Positions 17,585-27,423 of a stretch of 64,000 bases of DNA are shown here, in pieces (the stretch's first letter is position 1; every line of letters starts with the position of its first letter). Below the pieces are notes generated by a model that made no database searches, was not told where the DNA came from, and saw only the letters and a list, made by a program, of their open reading frames with translations. The DNA is from Helicobacter japonicus (GTDB lineage: Bacteria > Campylobacterota > Campylobacteria > Campylobacterales > Helicobacteraceae): NCBI RefSeq assembly GCF_000762845.2, contig NZ_JRMQ02000002.1, forward strand, positions 186,001 to 250,000, written 5' to 3'. A program made the position numbers and the translations under genes.

Positions 17585-18853
17585 TTAAGCTCTTTTTTGT
17601 GTATTTTTCTTTTTTTTGACAAGAAATGGCTTTTCTTTCTCGGTAATACACCCTCGTGTAATGGTAATCTCATAATCTTCAAGCTCAGGTAACTCATACA
17701 TAAGGTCAATCATAGATTCTTCCATAATAGATCTAAGTCCTCTTGCACCTGTTTTTCTTGTAATAGCAAGCTCTGCAATAGCCTCAATCGCACCTTTATC
17801 AAAATATAAATGTGCCCCATCAATTTCAAAAATTTTTTGGTATTGTTTTATAAGTGCATTTTTTGGTTTTGTAAGAATATCTACCATAGCTTCCTTACTA
17901 ATAGGTGCAAGCGTGGTAATCATATGAAGCCTACCTATAAGCTCTGGTATAAGTCCATAAGAAATTAAATCATCAGGTTCTACGAGGGCAAGTAACGCAT
18001 TTTCTTCGCTTTTACCCTTTTTCTCCCCGTGGAATCCAAGCACATTTCCGCCCAAACGTCTTTTAATGATATCGCTTAATCCATCAAATGCCCCTCCACA
18101 CACAAAAAGTATATCATTTGTATTGATTTGAACAAACTCTTGATTTGGGTGCTTTCTTCCACCTTTTGGGGGAATATTGACTACACTTCCCTCGATAATT
18201 TTAAGCAATGCTTGCTGCACACCCTCACCTGATACATCGCGCGTAATGGAGCGATTTTCAGAAAGGCGGGAGATTTTGTCAATTTCATCAATGAATACAA
18301 TACCCTTTTCTGCTTTTTTTACATCACCATTTGCAGCCTGTAGAAGACGAGTGAGGATATTTTCTACATCTTCACCTACATATCCTGCTTCGGTAAGGCT
18401 TGTCGCATCAGAAATAGCAATAGGAATGTCTAAAAAACGTGCCAAAGTTTGTGCCATAAGTGTTTTACCGCTTCCTGTGGGACCAATAAGTAAAATATTT
18501 GATTTAGAAACCTCCACATCACGCAATGTTTGACTTACCTGCTCTTCCCCCTTGATAATGCGTTTGTAATGATTATATACTGCCACAGAAAAAACACGTT
18601 TTGCTTCATCTTGTCCAACAACATACTCATCAAGCTTTGCCTTAAGCTCTTTAGGTGATAACACTACAATGTCTGTGCTATTTTTTTCTCCCTCTTTTTC
18701 ACTTTCCATCATATATTCTGTTAGCGTTTTATGAATATATGTAACACAATTTTTGCAAATATACACACCAGGTGTGCTGCCAGCAATAAAAGGGTTATAC
18801 GAACTTTCTTTAACTTTACAAAAACTACATTCTTTGTTGGTTGTATTACTCAT
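17585..18853 (-). CDS. clpX: ATP-dependent Clp protease ATP-binding subunit ClpX
   Basis: A hexameric AAA+ unfoldase that feeds substrates to ClpP. The N-terminal zinc-binding domain has CSFC (residues 10-13) and CKNC (33-36). Walker A is [11 protein letters not shown] and Walker B is [10 protein letters not shown]. The pore and sensor regions follow, ending in [14 protein letters not shown]. The 422-aa length is typical. AAAGGAG precedes the ATG, which overlaps the lpxA stop in the sequence ATGAGTAA, so the two genes are translationally coupled. Confidence 0.98.
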   Translation of the reverse strand: MSNTTNKECSFCKVKESSYNPFIAGSTPGVYICKNCVTYIHKTLTEYMMESEKEGEKNSTDIVVLSPKELKAKLDEYVVGQDEAKRVFSVAVYNHYKRIIKGEEQVSQTLRDVEVSKSNILLIGPTGSGKTLMAQTLARFLDIPIAISDATSLTEAGYVGEDVENILTRLLQAANGDVKKAEKGIVFIDEIDKISRLSENRSITRDVSGEGVQQALLKIIEGSVVNIPPKGGRKHPNQEFVQINTNDILFVCGGAFDGLSDIIKRRLGGNVLGFHGEKKGKSEENALLALVEPDDLISYGLIPELIGRLHMITTLAPISKEAMVDILTKPKNALIKQYQKIFEIDGAHLYFDKGAIEAIAELAITRKTGARGLRSIMEESMIDLMYELPELEDYEITITRGCITEKEKPFLVKKKKNTQKRA

Positions 18854-19625
18854 TTTCTACTCCTTTAAAGGGAATGCCACGAGTGCTCGAGAGGATAAAC
18901 TCACAAATGTAAGCAATAGGTTCAATTGGATTTTTATTAAGTTCAGCTTGAGCAATCTCTCTAATAGGTGCAGTGCGTGAAAATAAAATCTTATATGCGC
19001 GAGCAATTTCATCAATATCTTCACGCGAGAAAAGCTTGCGCATACGATATTTATTTAAACCTCTGATATAAGCTCGATTCCCCTCTGCAAGACAATATGG
19101 AGGAATATCTTGCGTTAAAGTCGAACCACCAGCTATCATACAACCACTACCAACTTTGACAAATTGATGTATTGGCGTTAAACCACCAATATTGACATAA
19201 TCGCCAAGCTCTACGTGTCCTGCAAGTGTAGCATTGTTTGCCAATATACAATCACTCCCAACAATACAATCGTGTGCAATATGCACATATGCCATCAATA
19301 AATTTCTATCACCTATTATTGTTTTTTGTCTTCCTCCTGCAGTGCCTGGATTAAGTGTAGTAAATTCACGGATAAGATTCTCATCGCCGATGATAAGTTC
19401 TGTATCTTCTCCAGCATACTTTAAATCTTGTGGTGGCACACCTACAGCAGCATTATTAAATATCTTATTTCCTCTGCCCAAGGTTGTATGTCCGCTAATA
19501 TGCACATAATTTCCTATCACACAATCATCACCGATACGAACATTTTCATCAATAATGCAAAATTCTCCAATATGGACATTTTTACCTATATGTGCGCTCT
19601 TTATAATACTTGTTTTTCCTATCAT
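18846..19625 (-). CDS. lpxA: UDP-N-acetylglucosamine acyltransferase LpxA
   Basis: The first step of lipid A synthesis: transfer of a hydroxyacyl chain from ACP to UDP-GlcNAc. Hexapeptide repeats building the left-handed beta-helix run through residues 1-190 ([20 protein letters not shown] and on), with the catalytic histidine in [12 protein letters not shown] near residue 122. The helical C-terminus ([15 protein letters not shown]) binds the acyl carrier protein. The 259-aa length is normal. GGGAGC precedes the ATG. The order fabZ-lpxA-clpX matches H. pylori. Confidence 0.97.
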   Translation of the reverse strand: MIGKTSIIKSAHIGKNVHIGEFCIIDENVRIGDDCVIGNYVHISGHTTLGRGNKIFNNAAVGVPPQDLKYAGEDTELIIGDENLIREFTTLNPGTAGGRQKTIIGDRNLLMAYVHIAHDCIVGSDCILANNATLAGHVELGDYVNIGGLTPIHQFVKVGSGCMIAGGSTLTQDIPPYCLAEGNRAYIRGLNKYRMRKLFSREDIDEIARAYKILFSRTAPIREIAQAELNKNPIEPIAYICEFILSSTRGIPFKGVENE

Positions 19626-19640
19626 AATAGCTCCCGACCT

Positions 19641-20135
19641 CTAATTTTTAGAATCTTTTGCATCAGCAATCATTGCCTTAAGTTCAGCCTCACTTACAAG
19701 ATTTTCATCGACAAATGCTCGTGCTCCAAGCTGCCATATACTCCCTTTATGCTTAAGTACCTTAAGTTCATATATAAGCCTATCACCCGGAACAACAGGA
19801 ATACGAAACTTCACATTATCAATTGTCATAAAATATACAATTTTACTTTCTGCTTGTGTAACATCATCTCCAAACATACTTACAAAAGCCAACAATCCAC
19901 CAGCTTGTGCCATACCTTCAATTTGCATTACACCCGGATAAATAGGCTTACTAGGAAAATGTCCCAAAAACACCTCTTCATTAATTGTTACATTTTTGTA
20001 AGCTTTAATATAGCCATTTGGCTCGCTATCACTTGTATTACGTCTTAGTTCCACAACCCTATCAACAAGCAACATAGGATAACGATGAGGCAAAATTTGA
20101 CGAATTTTCTCAATACTCATCATTGAATCTTCCAT
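19641..20135 (-). CDS. fabZ: 3-hydroxyacyl-[acyl-carrier-protein] dehydratase FabZ
   Basis: Dehydrates 3-hydroxyacyl-ACP in the fatty-acid elongation cycle. The hot-dog fold shows the start pattern LPHRYPMLLVDRV, the active-site histidine in FLGHFPSKPIYPG and the catalytic glutamate in VMQIEGMAQ. The 164-aa length is normal with a short N-terminal extension. AAGGAGTAAGGT precedes the ATG. It probably heads the fabZ-lpxA-clpX-mreBC transcript; the gap to queH is 47 nt. Confidence 0.97.
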   Translation of the reverse strand: MEDSMMSIEKIRQILPHRYPMLLVDRVVELRRNTSDSEPNGYIKAYKNVTINEEVFLGHFPSKPIYPGVMQIEGMAQAGGLLAFVSMFGDDVTQAESKIVYFMTIDNVKFRIPVVPGDRLIYELKVLKHKGSIWQLGARAFVDENLVSEAELKAMIADAKDSKN

Positions 20136-20182
20136 ACCTTACTCCTTATATAATATAGCAAATGTGGCATTTTACCAAAAAT

Positions 20183-21319
20183 TTAATATGTAGTGATAGC
20201 AAAAATACTACTTTCTTGAAAATATGCATTAATAAAAATTTTAAGGGAATGTGTGATACGTCTATCCAAAATAATGATAGGATTCATACTATCCGCTCCA
20301 CATAATTCTACACGCAATGCCATTTCATCTTCGTAACAAGGCGCATTATATACCATTTCTTGCACATTAGTATAATGTGTTTTAAGTAATGCATTCATAT
20401 CCTCAATACCTATAAATATACTTTCATCACGTTTTGCATAGCCTACCTCAATGGTTTGAATCTTGTGTTCTTTATCATAAACAGATTGTTTAATATAAGC
20501 AATACTTGAAGTTTTTACCATATTTTTACTGCGAGAATGTGTTAATACATATGAACTTATCACTTTTCCTTCATCAATACATATGCTTCGTAAATTGCGC
20601 CAAACAATCTTGGTTTGCTTATAAAGCACATATTCTCTCCCCAATCTTTCACATTCATCACGTAAATCAAAAACTGCTTTACGGGATTCATTGCTGCCGG
20701 GTGCTATTTGCTTACCAATATTGCTCATAAGCTCTAAGGGAAGTTGTTTTTGTTTTTCTCTTTGTCTGCTTAAGGCAAATTGACAACCACAATATGTTTG
20801 TTTATATAATCTATCTTTATTTGCAAGCTCACTTTGAGCCTGTGTGCCACCATTACTTCGTACATCAATTTTTATAAATTCTAGTCCATAAGCAAGAGCT
20901 ATTTCATCACCTTCTGCAAACAGAATCTTTTGTTCTTTCAACGGACTAGCAAGAAGTGTAGAAGTAAAAGAATCAAAAGACATTTTGTGTGCAACTTGCG
21001 CACTTTTTTCTAATCGCATATCAAAGCATTTCACACATCGCTCACCTTTTTCCGGCTCACATTCTAAACCTTTCACATCAGCAAACCATTTTTGAATTTC
21101 ATATTCTCCCTCTATCAAATCAATACCAAGCATTTTACAACTTCGTTTCACATCAAATAAACGCAAGTCATATTCTGCTTTTGGGTGAATATTTGGATTA
21201 TAAAAATATCCTAACATTTTACTTTGAGGATAAACTTTTCGTAATTCACTTAAAAAATAATGACTATCCACCGAGCAACAAATATGCACGAGCATATTTT
21301 GAGGTATATACTTACTCAT
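20183..21319 (-). CDS. queH: Epoxyqueuosine reductase QueH
   Basis: The last step of queuosine synthesis in tRNA: reduction of epoxyqueuosine by an iron-sulfur enzyme unrelated to QueG (DUF208 family). The visible motifs are the CC pair at residues 14-15, RCVKCFDMRL, FTSTLLASPLKEQ and YCGCQFALSRQ, together giving the cysteines for the cluster and metal site. At 378 aa it is longer than the usual 200-230 aa; the extra C-terminal 170 residues have no domain I recognise. I place the start at the ATG at 21319, not a TTG five codons earlier, because the ATG overlaps the stop of the microprotein upstream as ATGAGTAA. Confidence 0.9.
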   Translation of the reverse strand: MSKYIPQNMLVHICCSVDSHYFLSELRKVYPQSKMLGYFYNPNIHPKAEYDLRLFDVKRSCKMLGIDLIEGEYEIQKWFADVKGLECEPEKGERCVKCFDMRLEKSAQVAHKMSFDSFTSTLLASPLKEQKILFAEGDEIALAYGLEFIKIDVRSNGGTQAQSELANKDRLYKQTYCGCQFALSRQREKQKQLPLELMSNIGKQIAPGSNESRKAVFDLRDECERLGREYVLYKQTKIVWRNLRSICIDEGKVISSYVLTHSRSKNMVKTSSIAYIKQSVYDKEHKIQTIEVGYAKRDESIFIGIEDMNALLKTHYTNVQEMVYNAPCYEDEMALRVELCGADSMNPIIILDRRITHSLKIFINAYFQESSIFAITTY

Positions 21320-21407
21320 CTTTATTGTTTGCAAAATACCAAAATGATACGACGCCTATAAATACTACCGCTGCTAGAAAAACAACCAGCACAACATCTA
21401 AATTCAT
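21312..21407 (-). CDS. 31-aa single-pass membrane microprotein, coupled to queH
   Basis: Reads MNLDVVLVVFLAAVVFIGVV, then SFWYFANNKDE. One hydrophobic helix (residues 4-24) is followed by a short charged tail. AAAGGAG lies about 11 nt before the ATG, a good ribosome-binding site. Its stop overlaps the queH ATG (ATGAGTAA), the same overlap seen at lpxA/clpX, which argues for translation. The frame is far below usual length cutoffs and could easily be missed. The function is unknown; small oxidase or membrane-complex subunits have this shape. Confidence 0.55.
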   Translation of the reverse strand: MNLDVVLVVFLAAVVFIGVVSFWYFANNKDE

Positions 21408-21456
21408 TGTATATGCTTCTCCTTTCTTAAATTTACTTTTCGTTTGATTTTAGAAT

Positions 21457-22926
21457 CTATGTTTTATCAATACAATTTTTTGATGATTTTTTATTCTTTG
21501 TATTTTTTAATGTTTCTCGTGAAACATTAACATTGCATATATCCCCTTGAATAATCTGCCCAGAGATACCCACAAGATTCTGTAAAGATTCTCTATTTTC
21601 TTCTGTTAGATCTATTAAAGGTATTTGAGATTCTATGATTTTTGTATGAGAGGAATCGTGAGTAGAATCTCCACTGAAATGTTCTTGTATATTTTTTTGT
21701 GAATATTTTTTACGCGACCTTACAACTATTTCTCCATTTTCTTGTGCAACTTTCTCTCGTAATTGTCCGCAAGCTGCACTAATATCAATGCCCTTAGATT
21801 CTCTAATCGTGCAGAGCAATCCTCTTTCTACCAAAAAATCAGCAAATGTTTTAACATCACTTATCTGCGGACGCTCAAATGTGCTTCCTTCGTGTGGATT
21901 AAACAAAATAAGATTCACTTTTGCTTTAATTCCGTTAAGAAGAGAAAGAAGTTTTTTAGCACTTTTTAAATCATCATTCACATCTTTAATTATAAGATAT
22001 TCAAACATCACTCTTTTGCGTGTATCCACAGGAAATGCTCGCACTTCCTTAAGCACTTCAGCAATATTGTAAGCTTTATTAATTGGCATAAGTTTTGAGC
22101 GCAACTCATCATCAACAGCGTGGAGAGAAATAGCAAGCTGCACACCAAGATTTAAATCACCCAAAACTTTGATCTTAGGAGCTATGCCACTTGTAGAAAT
22201 TGTTTGTCGCTTTGTAGATATACTTAAACCCTGAGGGTCGCTTAGAATCTTAATAGCTTTTGATACATTTTCTAAATTATCGAGTGGCTCACCCATACCC
22301 ATAAAAACAATATTGACTTTTTTATGAGAAGCAATATGATTATCTCGTTTCATCACGACAACTTGCTCGACTATTTCACTTGTGTGAAGATTCCGAACGA
22401 ATCCACCTTTTGCAGTAAAACAAAATGTGCAACCCACCTTACAACCAATTTGGCTTGAAAGACACATTGTCCATTTTTCAGGTTTTTCTATACCATCTTT
22501 TTGCTGCTTTTCACGCATTTGAATCAAAACGGATTCAAAGCTATGTCCATCATAAGTGCGAAAAAGATATTTTTTACTTCCATCACGACTTGTTTCTATA
22601 CGCACAATTTCAATTTGGGAAAGAGTAAAATGTGATTGTAAAAAATTCTGTGTGGCTTTTGAAATATTGTCCATAGCATTGATATTCCTCTCATAGCGAT
22701 GATAAAGCCAGTGATAAATTTGCTTTGCACGAAAAGAAGGTGTTAATAAAGAAGAGAGTTCATCTAAAGTATAACCATAAAGACTTGCTGCAAGATTCTT
22801 ATCTTTTTGTGTGCTAATATGTTTATCTTTATTTTCTTCATTCGCTACAGCATATATATCTTCATAATTATTTTGTGTTTGTGCTATTCCTTTTAAACTT
22901 GAATTATTATGTATATGGCTTTTCAT
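21457..22926 (-). CDS. rlmN: Dual-specificity RNA methyltransferase RlmN with extended tails
   Basis: A radical-SAM enzyme that methylates C2 of A2503 in 23S rRNA and A37 in some tRNAs. The cluster motif CKVGCTFC, the SAM-binding GMGEPLDN, and SAACGQLRE with the catalytic cysteine are all present. At 489 aa it exceeds the usual 350-370 aa: about 45 extra N-terminal and 95 extra C-terminal residues, the latter polar and probably disordered. I prefer the ATG at 22926, just after the upstream gene's stop; an in-frame GTG at 22983 would overlap that gene. A parS-like 16-mer lies in the C-terminal extension. Confidence 0.93.
   Translation of the reverse strand: MKSHIHNNSSLKGIAQTQNNYEDIYAVANEENKDKHISTQKDKNLAASLYGYTLDELSSLLTPSFRAKQIYHWLYHRYERNINAMDNISKATQNFLQSHFTLSQIEIVRIETSRDGSKKYLFRTYDGHSFESVLIQMREKQQKDGIEKPEKWTMCLSSQIGCKVGCTFCFTAKGGFVRNLHTSEIVEQVVVMKRDNHIASHKKVNIVFMGMGEPLDNLENVSKAIKILSDPQGLSISTKRQTISTSGIAPKIKVLGDLNLGVQLAISLHAVDDELRSKLMPINKAYNIAEVLKEVRAFPVDTRKRVMFEYLIIKDVNDDLKSAKKLLSLLNGIKAKVNLILFNPHEGSTFERPQISDVKTFADFLVERGLLCTIRESKGIDISAACGQLREKVAQENGEIVVRSRKKYSQKNIQEHFSGDSTHDSSHTKIIESQIPLIDLTEENRESLQNLVGISGQIIQGDICNVNVSRETLKNTKNKKSSKNCIDKT
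21511..21526. promoter_or_regulatory. parS-like ParB-binding site 1
   Basis: TGTTTCTCGTGAAACA differs from the bacterial parS consensus TGTTTCACGTGAAACA at one position. It lies within the rlmN C-terminal extension, where it encodes VSRET, the same peptide that parS encodes when found inside genes elsewhere. Confidence 0.75.
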
Positions 22927-22940
22927 ATTTTCTTGCTCTT

Positions 22941-23549
22941 TTATATTTTTTGTGCGAGCGCAAAAGAGAGATGTTGTATCCACAAAGATTGTGCGATTAG
23001 TTTTTCTTTTACACTTTGACGATGAGATAAAAATTCATTATGTGCATTATAATGACAATGATTACTCACACAAAAAATGCCTAGACACGGTATGTGAAAG
23101 TATTGCGCCACTCTCATTACAGCAAAAAATTCCATATTTTCTAGAGTAATTCCCACACGTGCAAATTGTTCAGCCATAGATTCATCAGTAGTAATATAAT
23201 TTGAGCTATTTACAATAGTTTTTTTATAGGTGTCAAGACTTAATGTTTGTAATGTTTCACATGAAACAAAATGCTTATCTACTAATGCTGTGCTTTGGAT
23301 ATGATTATCAAGTGGAGTATAAGCTTTGCCATCTAAAAATCCAAGTTCTATTTGTGTTGCACTATTGGAAATATATATATCACCTATACAAATATCTTTA
23401 CTATAAGCTCCAGCACTTCCAACAAATATAATAGAATCTACACATTCTCTTAAACATATTTGTGTCAATCCCATTGCACTTTCACATAACCCAACACCTA
23501 TAGATTTTGCAAAAGTAAAATCTTCACCATTACCAGCACATACTACCAT
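22941..23549 (-). CDS. Nucleoside phosphorylase superfamily protein (MTAN/PNP-like)
   Basis: A 202-aa member of the PNP/UDP phosphorylase fold, probably cleaving or phosphorolysing purine nucleosides. Visible motifs are [19 protein letters not shown], the substrate-site [12 protein letters not shown] and [13 protein letters not shown]. The canonical N-terminal strand with its catalytic residues (IGIIGAMEEE in MTAN) is missing: the chain starts at [10 protein letters not shown], so it is about 25 residues shorter than Pfs. AAGG stands about ten bases before the ATG. It sits 17 nt after hisF and just before rlmN. Whether it is an active enzyme or a divergent paralogue of Pfs is unclear. Confidence 0.65.
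   Translation of the reverse strand: MVVCAGNGEDFTFAKSIGVGLCESAMGLTQICLRECVDSIIFVGSAGAYSKDICIGDIYISNSATQIELGFLDGKAYTPLDNHIQSTALVDKHFVSCETLQTLSLDTYKKTIVNSSNYITTDESMAEQFARVGITLENMEFFAVMRVAQYFHIPCLGIFCVSNHCHYNAHNEFLSHRQSVKEKLIAQSLWIQHLSFALAQKI
23253..23268. promoter_or_regulatory. parS-like ParB-binding site 2
   Basis: TGTTTCACATGAAACA differs from the parS consensus at one position. It lies inside the nucleoside phosphorylase-like gene, encodes VSCET there, and is 1.7 kb from the first site. Confidence 0.75.
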
Positions 23550-23566
23550 TTATATAAACCTTAATT

Positions 23567-24325
23567 TTAGATTCTTACTGAAATACCCATCTTTTGTAAA
23601 TATGCTTTCAAGGCACAAATTTCAATTTCTCTATAATGAAATACACTTGCTGCTAATGCTGCATCAGCTCCATATTTAAACACATTGACAAAATCGTCCA
23701 TATTACCCGCACCACCACTTGCTATAATTGGCACACGCACAAAAGAAGCCAAAGATTCTATCATTGCTTTATCATAGCCATTTTTTGTGCCATCAGCGTC
23801 CATACTCGTAAGGAGTATCTCTCCTGCTCCTCTATCACAAGCTTCTCTCACCCAGTCAATCATATTTTTTCCCGTATCCACACGTCCGCCATTAATATAA
23901 ATATGCCACGAATGAGGTGCTATCATTTTTGCATCAACCGCTACAATAATACATTGTGAGCCAAATCTTTTTGCACCTTCATCAATAAGATTTGGATTCC
24001 TTATCGCTGAACTATTAATGCTAATCTTATCACACCCAGCATTAAGTAAAGCAGACATATCTTCTACAGAACTTATACCTCCACCCACACTAAAAGGAAT
24101 AAAAACATTTTTTGCTATATTTTTAACAATCTCTATCATTGTGCCACGTTTTTCGTGGCTTGCTGTAATATCAAGTAACACGATTTCATCAGCACCTTCA
24201 TCGTTATATCTTCGGGCGATTTCTACCGGGTCACCTGCATCTTGCAATCCCACAAAATTTACACCTTTTACCACACGTCCGCCACGCACATCAAGACAAG
24301 GAATAATTCTCTTTGCAAGACTCAT
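23567..24325 (-). CDS. hisF: Imidazole glycerol phosphate synthase subunit HisF
   Basis: The cyclase subunit that makes imidazole glycerol phosphate and AICAR in histidine synthesis, using ammonia from HisH. The TIM barrel carries both catalytic aspartates, in [14 protein letters not shown] (D11) and [10 protein letters not shown] (near 131), and the phosphate-binding GGG and SGGAG loops. The 252-aa length is typical. No other his genes are in the window. H. pylori lacks histidine synthesis, so this argues for an enterohepatic species or close relative. Confidence 0.97.
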   Translation of the reverse strand: MSLAKRIIPCLDVRGGRVVKGVNFVGLQDAGDPVEIARRYNDEGADEIVLLDITASHEKRGTMIEIVKNIAKNVFIPFSVGGGISSVEDMSALLNAGCDKISINSSAIRNPNLIDEGAKRFGSQCIIVAVDAKMIAPHSWHIYINGGRVDTGKNMIDWVREACDRGAGEILLTSMDADGTKNGYDKAMIESLASFVRVPIIASGGAGNMDDFVNVFKYGADAALAASVFHYREIEICALKAYLQKMGISVRI

Positions 24326-24468
24326 TGTTTCTCCTCACATTTTTACACTTTTACATTTTATGCAAGATTTTTAAATTTATCCTTTAAAATATTGTGTAAA
24401 TATGTATATTTGGTGCGTATCATAACCAAATACTCTTTACAGAAACAAAATATTTGCATACTTTAGGT

Positions 24469-24474
24469 TATAAT
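24469..24474 (+). promoter_or_regulatory. -10 box (TATAAT) of ksgA
   Basis: A perfect TATAAT 24 nt before the ksgA GTG, in the 172-nt divergent gap with hisF. No convincing -35 is seen. The rest of the gap is AT-rich and shows no RNA gene. Confidence 0.5.
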
Positions 24475-24497
24475 ACCGCTCAAATAAAGGTAGTGTA

Positions 24498-25331
24498 GTG
24501 GAAACATATCGGGCAAAAAAATATTTTGGACAAAATTTCTTGCAAGATTCTTACTATCTTACCAAGATTGTCCAATCCATTCCCATATTTCCTGTTCAAT
24601 GTATAGAAATTGGGGTTGGCTTGGGTGATTTGACACAAGAGCTATTAAAAATAGAATCCTTGATAGCCTATGAAGTCGATTTAGACTTATGTTCTTTACT
24701 TGATAAAAAATTTTCTAGTCATATTCAAAGTGGGCGGTTAAAAATTATCTATGAAGATATTTTAAATCTTTCACAAGAACAGCGGTGGCTTTATGAAAAT
24801 GAATATAAGGTTGTTTCTAACCTTCCTTATTACATTGCGACACATATTGTTTTACGACTTTTGCGTGATGATTTTTGTCGTGCCTTGATTGTAATGACAC
24901 AAAAGGAAGTAGCACAAAAATTTTGTGCTACAAATGGGAAAAGTGCTTTTTGTGCTTTAAGCGTTTTGACTCAAAGCTTAGGTGAAGCACAAATACTTTT
25001 TGATGTGCCTAACACTGCCTTTTCTCCTATGCCAAAAGTAACTTCATCTGTCTTTACGATTAATAAACATAATTCCCACTCGTTTGAAGGTTTTTCTCTT
25101 TATGAATTAGAATCTTTTTTAAAATGTGCTTTTTGTGCGCCACGCAAAACACTTCTAAAAAATCTTAGCACATCTTTTGATAAAGAAAAAGTGCAAGAAG
25201 CTTTAGAATCTGTATCTGTGCCATTGAATGCACGACCGCACGAAGTAGAGACAAAAAGTTTTCACCATATTTTACAAATTCTCAAAAAAGGACACACCAA
25301 TGGAAGACAAGAATACATCAGAACAAAATAG
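24498..25331 (+). CDS. ksgA: 16S rRNA dimethyladenosine transferase
   Basis: Dimethylates A1518 and A1519 at the 3' end of 16S rRNA (RsmA). The SAM-binding loop IEIGVGLGDLTQELL and the catalytic NLPYYIATHIVL motif are present, as is the N-terminal KKYFGQNFLQD. The 277-aa length is normal. The start is GTG, with AAAGG seven bases upstream. The last 32 bases overlap the rnj start, so the two are probably translated from one message. Confidence 0.97.
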   Translation: METYRAKKYFGQNFLQDSYYLTKIVQSIPIFPVQCIEIGVGLGDLTQELLKIESLIAYEVDLDLCSLLDKKFSSHIQSGRLKIIYEDILNLSQEQRWLYENEYKVVSNLPYYIATHIVLRLLRDDFCRALIVMTQKEVAQKFCATNGKSAFCALSVLTQSLGEAQILFDVPNTAFSPMPKVTSSVFTINKHNSHSFEGFSLYELESFLKCAFCAPRKTLLKNLSTSFDKEKVQEALESVSVPLNARPHEVETKSFHHILQILKKGHTNGRQEYIRTK

Positions 25332-27402
25332 CAATTTTCAATCTTTTAGCGATAGTTTCAAAAAAAAATCTCCAGAAGAACAAGCCAATGATATGATTTC
25401 TCTCTCTCGCCCACAAAATGCTAAAGACAAAAATAATAAATACAAAGAAAATCACCACAAACCAAAACAATCAAAATCACACAACCAAAACAATCAAAAT
25501 AAAAATTTATATAATACAGAACAAGAGCAAAAATCGTTTGACAAACAACGATGGCAAAATAAGAATCCACAATCTCCTCATCACAATCAAACTAAAAATG
25601 ATGATGAAAGCAAAAATGGTATTCGAGAAGTTAGAGATGTCAATGAAAAAGATAATCTAGGGCTACACAAAGACCTTAAACGAGGAGTAGAGGCTAATAC
25701 AAGAATCCAAAGACAAAGCCTTAATCCACATAACAAACTCAATCTCAATACAAAAGCAAGTGTGCGCATTACACCTCTTGGTGGTTTAGGTGAAATTGGT
25801 GGAAATATCACGGTGATTGAAACGCCAGATTCTGCAATAGTCATTGATGTGGGTATGAGTTTTCCTAATGAAGATATGCACGGCGTAGATATTCTTGTGC
25901 CCGATTTTAGTTATCTTTTTGCTATCAAAGACAAAATCGCTGGGGTAATCATCACTCACGCACACGAAGATCACATTGGTGCTGTGCCATATCTTTTTAA
26001 ACTTTTACAATTTCCTATTTATGGCACACCTCTACCACTTGGTATGATAGGAAGTAAATTTGATGAACACGGATTAAAGAAATTTCGTTCATTTTTTAAA
26101 ATTGTCGAAAAGCGCAAACCAATCAAAATTGGAGCATTTGAAGTTGAATGGATTAACATTACACACTCTGTTATTGATGCTTCTGCCCTTGCTATACGCA
26201 CTGAAGCCGGTGTCATTATCCACACAGGTGATTTTAAAATTGACCATACACCCATTGATAATCTCCCCACAGATTTACATCGCTTGGCACATTATGGAGA
26301 AGAAGGTGTTATGCTTTTACTTAGCGATTCCACAAACTCTCATCGTAGTGGAACAACACCAAGTGAAGCAAGTGTAGGACCGACTTTTGAATCTCTCTTC
26401 AAGCAAGCAGAGGGACGCGTAATAATGAGCACTTTTTCTTCAAATATTCATCGTGTGTATCAAGCAATCAGCTACGGAATGAAATTTAATAGAAAAGTTG
26501 CAGTAATTGGACGCTCTATGGAAAAGAATCTTGAAATTGCGCGCGAGCTTGGCTATATTGACTTGCCCCAAAATATTTTTATTGAAGCCCACGAAGTGGC
26601 AAAATACCCGGATGAAGAAGTGCTTATTGTTACTACAGGAAGTCAGGGTGAAACTATGAGTGCACTCTATCGTATGGCAACAGATGAGCATAGACATATT
26701 AAAATTAAACCAAGTGATATGGTGATTATTTCTGCCAAGGCAATTCCGGGTAATGAAGGCTCTGTATCTGTTGTGCTTAATTTTCTTCTTAAAGCAGGTG
26801 CAAAAGTAGCTTATCAAGATTTTAGTGAAATTCACGTGAGCGGACACGCTGCTCAAGAAGAGCAAAAACTTATGCTGCGGCTTATTAAACCAAAGTTCTT
26901 TCTTCCTGTGCATGGAGAATATAATCATATTGCTAAGCATAAACAAACAGCAATTGCTTGTGGAGTATTGGAAAAAAATATTTTTCTTATGGAAGATGGT
27001 GACCAAATTGAAGTAAATCCTAATTATATGAAAAAAGTGCGAAGTGTTAAAAATGGTAAAACTTTCATAGACAACCAAATCAATCGCCAAATCGAAAATG
27101 ATGTAGTGCTTGACCGCCAAGCTTTAGCTCAAGATGGAATCGTAATTATTTCTGCACGCATAAACAAAGAGCGTAAAATATTGGAAACCAAAATATCAAG
27201 CTATGGACTTGTAGCAGATAAAGAAGATAAAGGTTTTGAAAAAGAAATGAATGAAACACTTGAATTTGTAATAAAAAACTTTAAACCTGAAGGATTTAAT
27301 GCTAAAAATATTGAAAATGAGGTGTATAATGTGTTCAAACGACATATTTTTAAAAAAGTCAAAAAATATCCAACAATTGTGCCAATGATTTATGTCGTAT
27401 AA
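25300..27402 (+). CDS. rnj: Ribonuclease J
   Basis: A metallo-beta-lactamase/beta-CASP ribonuclease, the main mRNA-decay enzyme in H. pylori, where it works with the RhpA helicase. The 700-aa chain has an Asn/Gln/Lys-rich disordered N-terminal extension of about 145 residues, typical of Helicobacter. The catalytic THAHEDHIGAVPYL follows near residue 220, then IHTGDFKID, SDSTNSHRSG and the C-terminal HGEYNH. AAAGGACACACCA precedes the ATG. A run of nine A at 25360-25368 lies near the start of the coding region. Confidence 0.97.
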   Translation: MEDKNTSEQNSNFQSFSDSFKKKSPEEQANDMISLSRPQNAKDKNNKYKENHHKPKQSKSHNQNNQNKNLYNTEQEQKSFDKQRWQNKNPQSPHHNQTKNDDESKNGIREVRDVNEKDNLGLHKDLKRGVEANTRIQRQSLNPHNKLNLNTKASVRITPLGGLGEIGGNITVIETPDSAIVIDVGMSFPNEDMHGVDILVPDFSYLFAIKDKIAGVIITHAHEDHIGAVPYLFKLLQFPIYGTPLPLGMIGSKFDEHGLKKFRSFFKIVEKRKPIKIGAFEVEWINITHSVIDASALAIRTEAGVIIHTGDFKIDHTPIDNLPTDLHRLAHYGEEGVMLLLSDSTNSHRSGTTPSEASVGPTFESLFKQAEGRVIMSTFSSNIHRVYQAISYGMKFNRKVAVIGRSMEKNLEIARELGYIDLPQNIFIEAHEVAKYPDEEVLIVTTGSQGETMSALYRMATDEHRHIKIKPSDMVIISAKAIPGNEGSVSVVLNFLLKAGAKVAYQDFSEIHVSGHAAQEEQKLMLRLIKPKFFLPVHGEYNHIAKHKQTAIACGVLEKNIFLMEDGDQIEVNPNYMKKVRSVKNGKTFIDNQINRQIENDVVLDRQALAQDGIVIISARINKERKILETKISSYGLVADKEDKGFEKEMNETLEFVIKNFKPEGFNAKNIENEVYNVFKRHIFKKVKKYPTIVPMIYVV

Positions 27403-27423
27403 CATTATAAAATAAGGAAAAAG

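Noticed and set aside
22927-22983. Longer RlmN start (GTG at 22983)
   Set aside because: It would overlap the upstream gene by 43 nt and lacks a clear ribosome-binding site; the ATG at 22926 lies just after that gene's stop.
25360-25368. A9 tract near the start of rnj as a phase switch
   Set aside because: A-runs of this length are common in this AT-rich DNA, and RNase J is essential in H. pylori, so on/off switching is unlikely. Poly-G/C tracts are the established switch type in this group.
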